Shown: positions 15,607 through 24,035 of the stretch, piece after piece
How the letters are laid out: each line of letters starts with the position of its first letter
Numbering within the stretch: the first letter of the stretch is position 1
Program-made: the position numbers and the translations under genes
Assembly (NCBI RefSeq): GCF_000426445.1
Contig: NZ_AUFJ01000009.1
Coordinates: forward strand, 124,001 to 188,000
DNA from: Brevibacterium album DSM 18261
Lineage (GTDB): Bacteria > Actinomycetota > Actinomycetes > Actinomycetales > Brevibacteriaceae
DNA: 64,000 nucleotides
Direction: 5' to 3'
The notes under the pieces: generated by a model
What the model was told of the DNA's origin: nothing
Databases searched by the model: none
Seen by the model: the letters and a program-made list of their open reading frames with translations, nothing else

Positions 15607-17006
15607 GCCCCGGCCTCGGCGGTCTCGGCAGCGTCCGTCCCGGTGCCGGCCGACAGCAGCGTGCCCGCGACCCGCGGCCATGCGCCGAGGCGGTCGTCGA
15701 CGAGCGCGAAGTCCGCCCGCAGCCCCTCCTCCAGCCGCCCGCGGTCATGCAGTCCGGCCACCCGTGCAGGCCCCTCCGTGATGAGCCGGAGGGCTTGCGG
15801 CAGATCCAGCACACCTCCCCTCACGAGCACGTGCACGCCCGCGAGCAGGGTGGTGGGCATGTAGTCGGAGGCCAGCGCATCGACCAGGCCGGCGGCCACG
15901 AGCTCGCGGACGGAGACGTTGCCGGAGTGCGACTGCCCGCGCACGGCATTGGGCCCGCCGGCCACGATCGGCATCCCCAGCTCCCGCGCCCGCACCGCGG
16001 CCTCGAGTGTCGTGGGGAACTCGGCGACGGCCCCGCCGCGCGCGTGCAGGGCCTCGACGGCCGCGGCGGAGTCCGGGTCGTGGCCGAGCAGGCGGATGCG
16101 GCCGGCGGCGGCCAGCTCCCCGAGCCAGGCGAAGTTCGCCTCGCGCACCGCCGCCTTCTCCCGGCCCTCGCGTTCGAGCCGCACCAGGCGCTCATCGGCC
16201 TCGGCCTCGGTCATGCCGTCGGCGGAGATGAGGTAGTCCCGCATGTAGGCGGGGTCCGCGTACTGGCCCTGGCCGGGCGTGTGGTCCTCGTGCGAGACGA
16301 GCAGCACGGCGCCCGCGGGCCGGCTTCCGAGCCGCTCGCGCAGCGCCGCCGCGCCCTCCTCGGAGAGGATGTCGAGGCGGTGCAGGACGCGGTGGTCCAT
16401 CCGGTCCGAGGCGATCCCGTCCACCACCGCGCAGGTCCTCAGCGCAGACCGCACGGAGCGGGCGTTGCCGCGGGCGACCTGGTGCTGGAAGCCCGCACCG
16501 TGGAACATCGTCGTGATGCCGGCGCCGGCGGCCCGCCCCTCGAACGAGGCGAGTGCGAACTCCGCGGGCATCTCCGCATTGGGGCGCGGGCGCTGCTCCT
16601 TCTCCAGCGCGTCCGAGTGCACGTCGATGAAGCCCGGGGCGAGCAGCAGCCCGCGGCCGTCCACGACGATCCGCTCGCCGCCGGAGGAGGCCCCGCCGGT
16701 CGCGATGCTCCGGGAGCCGCGGGCGCGGACCGCGGCGATGCGGCCGTCGCGGACCACCGCCTCGGCATCGTCGAGGATGCGGTCGGCGAGCACGGCGCGC
16801 ACATGGCGGATCGTGTAGTCGGCCGGGGGCCTGCCGAGGGTCCAGGCCGCCGGGGAGGCTCCCGCCGAGGCCCGGGCCGGAGCGGCCTGCGGGCCGGCCG
16901 CGGACGGGGCTTCCCGCCCCGCTCCCTCGTGGCAGTCCCCCACCCTCAGGTCCTCGTGCAGGTCAGCGGCGCGCTGCCGGCCGAGCTCGGTCTGCGAAAC
17001 GGTCAT
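15603..17006 (-). CDS. phnM: Alpha-D-ribose 1-methylphosphonate 5-triphosphate diphosphatase
   Basis: Removes pyrophosphate from ribose-methylphosphonate triphosphate before C-P cleavage. The ATG at 17006 overlaps the phnL stop (ATGA), giving 467 residues. The first 50 or so are an Ala/Pro-rich extension absent from ordinary PhnM, which begins near YTIRHVRAVLADRI. Amidohydrolase metal motifs follow: LAPGFIDVHSDALEKEQRPRP, TTMFHGAG, LVSHEDHTPGQGQY, and AVAEFPTTLEAA with ASDYMPTTLL near the end. It is the seventh gene of the phn chain. Confidence 0.94.
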   Translation of the reverse strand: MTVSQTELGRQRAADLHEDLRVGDCHEGAGREAPSAAGPQAAPARASAGASPAAWTLGRPPADYTIRHVRAVLADRILDDAEAVVRDGRIAAVRARGSRSIATGGASSGGERIVVDGRGLLLAPGFIDVHSDALEKEQRPRPNAEMPAEFALASFEGRAAGAGITTMFHGAGFQHQVARGNARSVRSALRTCAVVDGIASDRMDHRVLHRLDILSEEGAAALRERLGSRPAGAVLLVSHEDHTPGQGQYADPAYMRDYLISADGMTEAEADERLVRLEREGREKAAVREANFAWLGELAAAGRIRLLGHDPDSAAAVEALHARGGAVAEFPTTLEAAVRARELGMPIVAGGPNAVRGQSHSGNVSVRELVAAGLVDALASDYMPTTLLAGVHVLVRGGVLDLPQALRLITEGPARVAGLHDRGRLEEGLRADFALVDDRLGAWPRVAGTLLSAGTGTDAAETAEAGA

Positions 17007-17791
17007 GCGTAGGCCTCCTTGAGTGCGCTGTGGTCTGCTGAGAGCACGGATTCGGCGCTCGCATCGTCGACGACCCGGCCGTGCTCCATGACGACGACCC
17101 GGTCGGCGAGGCGCCGGATGATGGACATCGAGTGGTAGACGGCGAGCACGGCGACGTCGCGCGCCGTGAGCTCCTCGATGAGGGCGAGCGCCCGCTCCCG
17201 GTTGGCCGGGTCGAGTGCGGACACGGGCTCGTCGAGGAGCAGCAGGCGCGGGGGCGACACGATCCCGGCCGCGAGGTTGATGCGCTGGCGCTCGCCGCCG
17301 GAGAGGACCGCGCAGTCGATGTCGAACAGCTCCTCGGCGATGCCGAGACCGCGCAGGGCCGCGACCGCGCGCTCGTCCGCCTCCACGGCCGGCATCCCGC
17401 GCCGCAGCGCGGCCTCCCGCACATGGGCGCGCGGGCCGGTGCGGGGCCGGGCCTGCAGGAACTGGGAGACGTAGCCGATCTCCCGGCCGCGCAGGCGGGC
17501 CATCGCCCTGTCGCCCAGCGCGGTGAGCTCGACGGGGGCCGGGGGCAGGCCGGTGCCGGCCGCCGTGTCGAGCACGACGGTCCCGGAATCGGGCAGGTAG
17601 GTGCGGCAGATGCACCGCAGCAGGCTCGATTTGCCCGCGCCCGAGGAGCCGGCGAGGGCGACGTGCTCGCCGGGGGCGACATCGAGGCCCACCCGTTCGA
17701 GCGAAACGACGCGGCGCCCGCCCACGGAGTGCATCGTGAAGGTCTTGGACAGCTCGCGCACGGCGAGGATCGGTCCGGTGGTCATCCTCAT
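17003..17791 (-). CDS. phnL: C-P lyase ABC-type ATPase PhnL
   Basis: 262 residues, an ABC-like subunit required with PhnGHIJ for forming the ribosyl phosphonate triphosphate. Walker A is LAGSSGAGKSSLLRC, the signature is LSGGERQRINLAAG, Walker B is LLLLDEPVSALD, and the H-loop histidine is in VYHSMSI. The Q-loop reads IGYVSQFLQARPRTG, the PhnL-type sequence. The ATG at 17791 makes an ATGA overlap with the preceding fusion gene; an ATG six bases later is also possible. It is distinguished from the PhnK half of the neighbour by its PhnL-specific Q-loop. Confidence 0.92.
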   Translation of the reverse strand: MRMTTGPILAVRELSKTFTMHSVGGRRVVSLERVGLDVAPGEHVALAGSSGAGKSSLLRCICRTYLPDSGTVVLDTAAGTGLPPAPVELTALGDRAMARLRGREIGYVSQFLQARPRTGPRAHVREAALRRGMPAVEADERAVAALRGLGIAEELFDIDCAVLSGGERQRINLAAGIVSPPRLLLLDEPVSALDPANRERALALIEELTARDVAVLAVYHSMSIIRRLADRVVVMEHGRVVDDASAESVLSADHSALKEAYA

Positions 17792-19590
17792 CCCCTCGCT
17801 GCGGCGACGAGCCGCTGGGTGTAGGGCCGGTGCGGGTCGGCGAACAGCTGGTCGGTCAGGCCGGCCTCGATGACCTCGCCGCGGTGCATGACGACGGCGC
17901 GGTCGGTGAGCGCATCGATGACGGAGAAGTCGTGGGAGACGACGACCACGGCGATGCTGCGCTCGGCGATGAGCTCGCGCAGCAGATCGAGCACTCCGGC
18001 CGCCACCGAGGCGTCGAGCCCCGTGGTCGGCTCGTCGAGCAGGAGCACCTGGGGATCGGTCGCGAGCGCCTTCGCGATCTGGACGCGCTGGCGCATGCCG
18101 CCGGAGAACTGCCCCACGACATCATCGATGCGGGCCAGCGGCACCTCGACGCGGTCGAGCAGGCGGGCTGCGGTGCGGCGGATCTCCCGGTAGGAGCGCA
18201 CGCCCGCCGCCGTGAGCCGGTCGGCGATGTTGCCGCCCGCGGAGATGCCGAGGTCGAGCCCCGCGCTCGGGTCCTGGTAGACGACGGAGAGGGTGGAGAT
18301 GCGCAGCCTCCTGCGCTCGGAGGGGCTGAGGCCGAGGATGTTCCTCGTGCCGGACTCGACCCCGCCGATCAGCACCTCGCCCTCGGCCCCGGCCTCGTCG
18401 CCGATGATGCACTTCATCACCGTCGACTTCCCGGAGCCGGACTCCCCGATCACGCCGAGCGCCTCGCCGGGGGCCACGTCGAAGGTCACGTCCCTGGCCG
18501 CGGTGACGGCGCTCGACCCCCTGCGGGCGGGATAGACCTTGGTCAGTCCGCTCACGGCCAGCGCCCATTCCTCCCCCGGGGCCGCGAGCGCGCCCGGGGT
18601 CTGCGCCCGGTCCTCCGCGTGCAGGGAGGCGGGATCGGAGAGGAACGACTCGTCGAGGGCGCGCACGCGCCGGGCGGGATCCGGCAGGAGGTGCAGCGGG
18701 GCGATCCGACGGTGCTCGGCCGCGTCGACGTCACCGGCCCTGACCCGGGCGCACCACTCGACATCGGAGCAGAGGAAGCCGCCCGCAGAGGTCTGGACGA
18801 GGAAGGTGTCGGCGGAGCCGCACAGGCCGCAGAAGCTGCCGGCGGTGTGCTCGACCTCGTACGGCACATCGTCGAAGGTCACCGGTTCCACCGGCGTGTG
18901 CGGCGGGACGGCGTAGATCTTCTTGTCCCGGCCGTGGGAGAGGATCGTGAGGTGCTCGGCACCGTCCAGCCGGGGGATGTCCCAGCGCGGGATGGGGCTG
19001 GGCGCCATGAGGTAGCGCCCGTTCACCATGACGGGGTAGCCCGCGCCCTGGTTGACGACCCCGCCGGTGACGAGGTCCTCGTACATGCTCACCCAGATGC
19101 GCGAGTAGTCGGCCTCGGCGTGCATCCGGTTGCATTCGAGGACGGACTTCTCCACCCCGCGCAGCGGCTCCGACTGCGGCACCTGGAGCACGAGCACCTG
19201 GTCACGACGCAGCCGGTCCTCGGGGATCCGGTGGCGGGACTGGACGATCGTGGCCTCGCGGGTGTCGGCGCTCGTCGCGCAGCCGGTGCTCCCCTGGATG
19301 AGACGGCGGAGGTTGACGGCGTTGACGCCCTCCTCGTCGCCCTGGTCGATCACCTTGACGGTGTCGGCCTCGGCGGCGAGCGAGAGCGTGGCCTGCAGCC
19401 CGCCGGAGCCCCAGCCGCGCGCGACGGGCACCTCGCGGGAGCCGAAGGGCACCTGGAATCCCGGCACGCACACGCCGGAGAGGACGGCCCGGCGGATCTC
19501 GCGGATCGCCTGCTCGTCGAGGACGGTGGGGCGGCTCGCCTCCAGCGCGGAGACCTCCGCATGGGCGAGCGCGGTGGCGGTCGTGGTCAT
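17788..19590 (-). CDS. phnJK: PhnJ-PhnK fusion: C-P lyase core enzyme joined to its ABC ATPase
   Basis: One uninterrupted 600-residue frame. Residues 1-300 are PhnJ, the radical-SAM C-P lyase: glycine-radical region PGFQVPFGSREVPVARGWG (G44) and cysteines C254, C257, C274 and C280 in SFCGLCG and FLCSDVEWC. These match the three Fe-S ligands and the thiyl-radical cysteine of the family. After a linker of about 40 residues, residues 342-600 are PhnK: Walker A IGESGSGKST (382-390), signature QFSGGMRQR (495-502), Walker B VLLLDEPTTGLD, and VVSHD. Normally these are two genes. It overlaps phnI and phnL by 4 bp each. In solved C-P lyase complexes PhnK docks on PhnJ, so fusion is structurally sensible. 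Confidence 0.93.
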   Translation of the reverse strand: MTTTATALAHAEVSALEASRPTVLDEQAIREIRRAVLSGVCVPGFQVPFGSREVPVARGWGSGGLQATLSLAAEADTVKVIDQGDEEGVNAVNLRRLIQGSTGCATSADTREATIVQSRHRIPEDRLRRDQVLVLQVPQSEPLRGVEKSVLECNRMHAEADYSRIWVSMYEDLVTGGVVNQGAGYPVMVNGRYLMAPSPIPRWDIPRLDGAEHLTILSHGRDKKIYAVPPHTPVEPVTFDDVPYEVEHTAGSFCGLCGSADTFLVQTSAGGFLCSDVEWCARVRAGDVDAAEHRRIAPLHLLPDPARRVRALDESFLSDPASLHAEDRAQTPGALAAPGEEWALAVSGLTKVYPARRGSSAVTAARDVTFDVAPGEALGVIGESGSGKSTVMKCIIGDEAGAEGEVLIGGVESGTRNILGLSPSERRRLRISTLSVVYQDPSAGLDLGISAGGNIADRLTAAGVRSYREIRRTAARLLDRVEVPLARIDDVVGQFSGGMRQRVQIAKALATDPQVLLLDEPTTGLDASVAAGVLDLLRELIAERSIAVVVVSHDFSVIDALTDRAVVMHRGEVIEAGLTDQLFADPHRPYTQRLVAAARG

Positions 19591-20786
19591 CGGTCTGCTC
19601 CTTCCGGAACGGGTGCGGGGGCGGATTCCGGCGCCGAGGCGGGGGCGGGCGCCGCAGACCGGGGCGCCTCGGCGGCCTCGTCCCCGGGGACCGGCGCTCC
19701 GGCCGCCTCGTCACGGGCGGCCTCGGCGCGCTCCACCTGGGAGCGGAAGGTCACGTAGTGCGGCAGCTTGAGGTGCTCGAGGAAGCCGTTGGCCGCCAGC
19801 CCGTCGAGCGTGTGCATGACGGTCTGCTCGAGCTCCCGGCCCAGCGCGGTGCCGCGCGCCCGGTGGACGGCGGAGTCCATGCTGGCCATCGCGATCGCCT
19901 TGCGCTCGTTGTGTCCCAGCGCGAAGCCGTAGCCGGCCTCGAACTTCGAGGAGTCCTGGCCGCGCTGGTCGAGGTGGTCGATCGCCTCGCACTCGCTGGC
20001 CCGGATCGCGCCGACGACCACGGGGCGGCCCGTGAGCGGATGGACCACCCGCACGTCGTACTCGCCGTGGCGCACCTCGCCCAGGGTCACGGACTCGTCC
20101 GTGTGGCCGTCGGGCCCGCACACGCCGCGGTACCACTGGTTGACGAGCGCGCCGGTCTCCGCGATCGCCATCGCGCTCAGCAGGGCCGAGCGCTCGGCGG
20201 GGAGGCTGACGGGGGTGAGCGCGAGGTCGACGGGCTCGGGATCGCCGGGGTCCTCGCGCGCGGCGAGCAGGTCCCGCTCCGCGAGATACGAGGTGTAGCG
20301 CTGCGGGGCACGGTCCTCGTGGACCCGCGTGCTGGCGCCGGCCGTGTCACCGGCCAGCTGCTCCACCGCCGCGCCGAGCGGGTCGCCGGGGCCCGGGCCG
20401 CTCATGATCCGCGGGGAGTAGTCCACCGTCTCACCCAGCAGCTGGGGGCCGTCGGGGCTGCGGTGGGCGGAGACGACGCGGCGCAGCAGCCGCACCGAGT
20501 CCGGGTCGATCGGCACGGAGAAGGCCAGCCGCGGAAGCGTGGAGCGGTGCGCGCGCAGCAGGTGGACGGCCTCGGCGGTGTCCCCGCCGGCCTGGACGAA
20601 GGCGCGTGCGGCCAGCTCCGGGTCCCACAGCGCCCCCTCGCCCATGATCTGGTCGAGGATCTCGCCGAAGGCCGCGGCCACCGTCTCCGGATCGAGGGGC
20701 GGAACGGAGGCCCGGCGCTGCCGCAGCAGCTCCTCCGCGGCCAGGATCGCGGAGGTGCCTCCCTTGTTCACTCCTGCGTAGCCCAT
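19587..20786 (-). CDS. phnI: C-P lyase subunit PhnI (nucleosidase/ribosyl-transfer)
   Basis: 399 residues. It has the PhnI opening GYAGVNKGGTSAILAAEEL, then ILDQIMGEGALWDPELAARAFVQAGGD, the SVPIDPDSV segment and GETVDYSPRIMSG. The later EFDVRVVHPLTGRP-like region and ATP/purine-binding segment KFEAGYGFALGHNERKAIAMA are also present. PhnI displaces adenine from ATP with phosphonate, with PhnGHL. A C-terminal tail of about 50 residues is Ala/Glu/Pro-rich and not part of the usual fold. It overlaps phnH by 19 bp and phnJK by 4 bp. Confidence 0.94.
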   Translation of the reverse strand: MGYAGVNKGGTSAILAAEELLRQRRASVPPLDPETVAAAFGEILDQIMGEGALWDPELAARAFVQAGGDTAEAVHLLRAHRSTLPRLAFSVPIDPDSVRLLRRVVSAHRSPDGPQLLGETVDYSPRIMSGPGPGDPLGAAVEQLAGDTAGASTRVHEDRAPQRYTSYLAERDLLAAREDPGDPEPVDLALTPVSLPAERSALLSAMAIAETGALVNQWYRGVCGPDGHTDESVTLGEVRHGEYDVRVVHPLTGRPVVVGAIRASECEAIDHLDQRGQDSSKFEAGYGFALGHNERKAIAMASMDSAVHRARGTALGRELEQTVMHTLDGLAANGFLEHLKLPHYVTFRSQVERAEAARDEAAGAPVPGDEAAEAPRSAAPAPASAPESAPAPVPEGADR

Positions 20787-21637
20787 GCGGACTCCTCTCC
20801 TGTGGTGGGGGCCGGCTCGGGCGCGTCCGCGGCGGCGGATGGTGCCGGAGCGGCAGGGGCTCCTGCGCGCACCGGTGCGAGTGCGGTGGTGCGCGGCAGG
20901 CCGAGGAGGGTGCCGCCGGGCGCCACGCAGAGCACATCGACCCCGGTCGGGAAGCCTGCCGTGACGGCTGCCCTGGCGGCGCGGAACCCCTCGCCCGGGC
21001 CCATGACCGCGACCCGGGCCGCACCGTCCACACCGGGGCCGGTCAGCTCCCAGACCTCCTCGGCGGCGGTGCCCGGAGCTTGGGCCTCAGCTGGCGCTTG
21101 GACAGCGACCTGCGCCGGCGCCTCGTCCGGCCCGCATGCACGCAGGCCGGCGACGGCCAGGACGATGAGCGCTCCGTGATGGGGCGCCTCGGGCGTGCCG
21201 GGGTGCACGCGGCCGAGCAGCGCGGCCGCGACACCGTCGTCCGGCGCCCCCTCGCCGCCCGCGAGCACGATGCGCGCCGCGGCCGGCTCCGCGGGGCGGG
21301 CGCCGGTGACGCGCGCGAGCTCCGCGGTCGCCTCCGCATCGTCCCGCCCGGCGGAGTCCACCGCGGCCACGCTCACCATGAGATCGGCGAGCGCGAGGAC
21401 CGGCAGGAGCACCGGGTGCCGAGCTGTCTGCGGCGGGCCGGTCTGCGGCAGGGCCGCGAGGCGGCCGGGATGGGCGAGCGCGGTGAGGCAGGCGCGGAAG
21501 ACGGCGGTCGCCTCGGCGGTGCCGAGCTCGGCAGCACCGGGAGTGCCGGGCTCCGCGGCACCGTGAGCTGCGCGGGGAGCGGCGGCGAGCCGGCCGGTGA
21601 CCGGGCCGGCTCCGGCCGGAGCGGGGTGCGGCATCAT
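20768..21637 (-). CDS. phnH: C-P lyase subunit PhnH
   Basis: 289 residues, a PLP-transferase-fold structural subunit of the PhnGHIJ core. Recognisable parts are VFRACLTALAHPGRLAALP near residue 50, LADLMVSVAAVDS, and FRAARAAVTAGFPTGVDVLCV followed by LLGLPRTTAL. The N-terminus (about 40 residues) and the last 25 are low-complexity Ala/Pro extensions. The start ATG at 21637 overlaps the phnG stop (ATGA). Confidence 0.9.
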   Translation of the reverse strand: MMPHPAPAGAGPVTGRLAAAPRAAHGAAEPGTPGAAELGTAEATAVFRACLTALAHPGRLAALPQTGPPQTARHPVLLPVLALADLMVSVAAVDSAGRDDAEATAELARVTGARPAEPAAARIVLAGGEGAPDDGVAAALLGRVHPGTPEAPHHGALIVLAVAGLRACGPDEAPAQVAVQAPAEAQAPGTAAEEVWELTGPGVDGAARVAVMGPGEGFRAARAAVTAGFPTGVDVLCVAPGGTLLGLPRTTALAPVRAGAPAAPAPSAAADAPEPAPTTGEESAWATQE

Positions 21638-22071
21638 GCGACCTCCTCGAACTCGACGATGGTGGGGGCGAGCTTCGCCCAGGTCCGAGCGCGCTCGCGC
21701 CGCTGCCGCTCGTCCACCTCGGTCAGCAGGGAGCCGATCGCCTCGCTGAGCACACCCTCGGCGGCGAGCTCCGCATCGAGCACGGCCTGCGCGAGGACGG
21801 CCTCCGTCTCCCGGCCCAGGCGCATGGCCCAGCCCGAGGTGCCGTCGAGCCGCACCTCGGCGACGGCGGCGACCACATCGCCGAGGATGAAGCGGCGGCG
21901 CTCGAGCGGCTCGCGCACCTGGGCGACGATGGTGCCGACGCGCGGGGCGCGAACGACGGAGAACTCCGCGGCCGCGGCGATGGCCCTGTCCGCGAGAGGG
22001 GTGAGGAGCTCAGGAGGCACGGCGGCGAGGAGCCGACCCCATTCCTCACGGGTGCGTGCGGGTGCTGTCAT
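21634..22071 (-). CDS. phnG: C-P lyase subunit PhnG
   Basis: 145 residues, a core subunit needed with PhnI for the ribosyl transfer. Typical features are REEWGRLLAAVPPELL, ERRRFILGDVVAAVAEVRLDG, and the C-terminal ERARTWAKLAPTIVEFEEV. The ATG is at 22071. It is the first gene of the C-P lyase chain and has a PHO-box-like array 117-174 bp upstream (22188-22245), so a promoter probably lies in the 202-bp gap after phnE. That gap also holds an 18-bp tandem repeat (22091-22108 and 22109-22126, one mismatch). Confidence 0.9.
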   Translation of the reverse strand: MTAPARTREEWGRLLAAVPPELLTPLADRAIAAAAEFSVVRAPRVGTIVAQVREPLERRRFILGDVVAAVAEVRLDGTSGWAMRLGRETEAVLAQAVLDAELAAEGVLSEAIGSLLTEVDERQRRERARTWAKLAPTIVEFEEVA

Positions 22072-22187
22072 GACGGCCTTTCTGCGTGTCTGCCTGCGGT
22101 CTCGGCGGTGCCTGCGGTCTCAGCGGCAGGTGCAGGGCCCATACCACCAGCCGCCTCCCATCCCGCCGCCAACGGAGGCGGGGCACC

Positions 22188-22245
22188 GGCTGAACCTCCG
22201 GGGAACGAGGCAGAACCGGGCGACCCGGATGAACCGCGGGTGAAC
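22188..22245 (-). promoter_or_regulatory. PHO-box-like direct-repeat array upstream of phnG
   Basis: On the minus strand GTTCACC (22245-22239) and GTTCATC (22234-22228) start exactly 11 bp apart. Three further GTTC units follow as GTTCTGC, GTTCCCC and GTTCAGC with 10-11 bp steps after one 18-bp gap. The Streptomyces PhoP box is built from 11-bp units beginning GTTCACC, so this fits control by a PhoP-type regulator under phosphate starvation. The 11-bp phase is seen directly; the regulator is inferred. Confidence 0.55.
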
Positions 22246-22273
22246 GACCCGGAGCTCCGCCGCCCGCCGCCCC

Positions 22274-24034
22274 TCACCGCAGGACGGAGCGCACCCATAC
22301 GGACAGCCCCTCGACGAGCAGCACGAGGGCGAGGACCATGAGGATGAGGTACGTGACGACGTCGAACTGGAGGACGCGCGCGGCGTTCATGAGGGAGAAG
22401 CCGATCCCGCCCGCGCCCACGATGCCCAGCAGCGTCGCCGCCCGGATGTTCGTGTCGAACTGGTAGAGGACGTGGGCGAGGAACGCCGGCGTCGCCTGCC
22501 GCACGGTCGCGGAGCAGAACACCTGCAGGCGGCTGGCGCCGCTCGCACGCAGCGCCTCCTGCGGTCCCGGGTCCGTCTCCTCCAGCGAATCGGCGATGAG
22601 CTTGGACAGCAGGCCGATCGAGCCGACCGCCAGGGCGAACGTGCCCGCCACCGGCCCCAGGCCCGTGATGACGATGAACACGATGGCGAGGATGAGGTCC
22701 GGGATCGCGCGGATCGCCACGATCACGGTGCGGAAGAAGCCGGAGACCGCGGCATTGGGCACCACATTGGACGCCGCGAGCACACCGATCGGGATCGCGA
22801 GGACGCAGCCCAGCAGGGTCGCCGCGAGCCCGATCTGCACCGTGACGAGGAGGCCTTCGAGGAGGGTCCCGAGCATGCCGCCGTCGCTGGGCGGGAAGAA
22901 CAGGGCCAGGGTCGCGGGCAGCTCCCGCAGGCCGGCGAGGAACGAGGTCGCGCTCAGCTCCGTCGCGACCGCCGAGGCCGCGGTGAGCGCCAGCAGGATC
23001 ACGAGCATGAGGACCCGGCTGATGCGCTCGGCCGACCACGCCGGAGCCACCCGGATCGCACCGCCGGCGGTGCGCTGCGGGGCATGCGTGATGCGGGGAT
23101 CGCCCGGGGCGCCGCCTCGGGCGCGGCTCTCCCCTGCCGTCCGCGCGGCGCGGAGACGGCGGGCGAGCATCCCGTACAGGCCGGGGTTCCGGGCTCCGCT
23201 GGGGGCCAGCAGCCGTGCCCGCAGGCCGCCGGAGACCAGCTCGACCACGATGCAGAGGACGAGGACGACGACGGCCCAGGCCATCCCCCTGTCGTAGTTC
23301 ATGGTCCGCATCGAATCGGAGATCTCCTGGCCGACCCCCGCGACCCCCACGTATCCGAGGATCACCGAGGTGCGCAGGTTGATGTCGAACCTGTGCAGCG
23401 CCGTCGCGATGATCTGCGGGAGGACCTGCGGGAGCACCGCGGTCACGACGGCCTGGCCGCGGCTGCCGCCGGAGGCCCGGATCGCCTCGGCAGGGCCGCG
23501 GTCGATCGATTCGATCGCGTCCGCGTACAGCTTCGCCACCATGCCGATGGAGTGCAGGCCCATCGCGAGGATGCCCGGCAGCGCGCCGAGGCCGAAGACG
23601 CGGAAGAAGACGATGGCCAGCACGAGGTCAGGGATCGCGCGCATCGCGACGATGACGCCGCGGGAGAGAGTGCGCGCACCGGGACCGCTCGTCGTGTTGC
23701 CCGCGGCGAGGACCGCCAGCGGGAGGCCCGCGAGCACCGAGAGCAGGGTCGCGAGGAAGACGATCGCCAGGGTGATGAGCGTCATCCGCACGATATCGCC
23801 CGGGGAGGGCCAGTCCAGCGGGAAGACCCGTTCGACGAACGCGACGGCGTTGTGCACCGAGTCGATGAGCGTGGCGATGTTGATCCGCAGGTCGAGGACG
23901 GACCACACCGCCGCCGCGAGCAGTGCGAGGAGCAGCGCGGTCGCGAGCACGCGGCGCGGCTGCGGGGCCGGGCGCCGGGGCACCGCGAAGGTGCTGTGCC
24001 CCTCGCGGTGGGGCAGGGTGAGCGTGCCGGCCAC
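22274..24034 (-). CDS. phnE: Phosphonate ABC transporter permease, tandem PhnE-PhnE fusion
   Basis: 586 residues with two complete PhnE-type permease units in one chain. Each unit has its own membrane core and EAA-type loop: first AMRAIPDLVLAIVFFRVFGLG with AEAIRASGGSRGQAV, second AIRAIPDLILAIVFIVITGLG with QEALRASGASRLQVF. The join lies near residues 290-310 in a basic, Gly-rich linker. The GTG at 24034 is one base after the phnC stop and has GGGAGG upstream. Separate phnE1/phnE2 genes are common; here one polypeptide makes the pseudo-dimeric channel. Confidence 0.93.
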   Translation of the reverse strand: MAGTLTLPHREGHSTFAVPRRPAPQPRRVLATALLLALLAAAVWSVLDLRINIATLIDSVHNAVAFVERVFPLDWPSPGDIVRMTLITLAIVFLATLLSVLAGLPLAVLAAGNTTSGPGARTLSRGVIVAMRAIPDLVLAIVFFRVFGLGALPGILAMGLHSIGMVAKLYADAIESIDRGPAEAIRASGGSRGQAVVTAVLPQVLPQIIATALHRFDINLRTSVILGYVGVAGVGQEISDSMRTMNYDRGMAWAVVVLVLCIVVELVSGGLRARLLAPSGARNPGLYGMLARRLRAARTAGESRARGGAPGDPRITHAPQRTAGGAIRVAPAWSAERISRVLMLVILLALTAASAVATELSATSFLAGLRELPATLALFFPPSDGGMLGTLLEGLLVTVQIGLAATLLGCVLAIPIGVLAASNVVPNAAVSGFFRTVIVAIRAIPDLILAIVFIVITGLGPVAGTFALAVGSIGLLSKLIADSLEETDPGPQEALRASGASRLQVFCSATVRQATPAFLAHVLYQFDTNIRAATLLGIVGAGGIGFSLMNAARVLQFDVVTYLILMVLALVLLVEGLSVWVRSVLR

Positions 24035-24035
24035 C

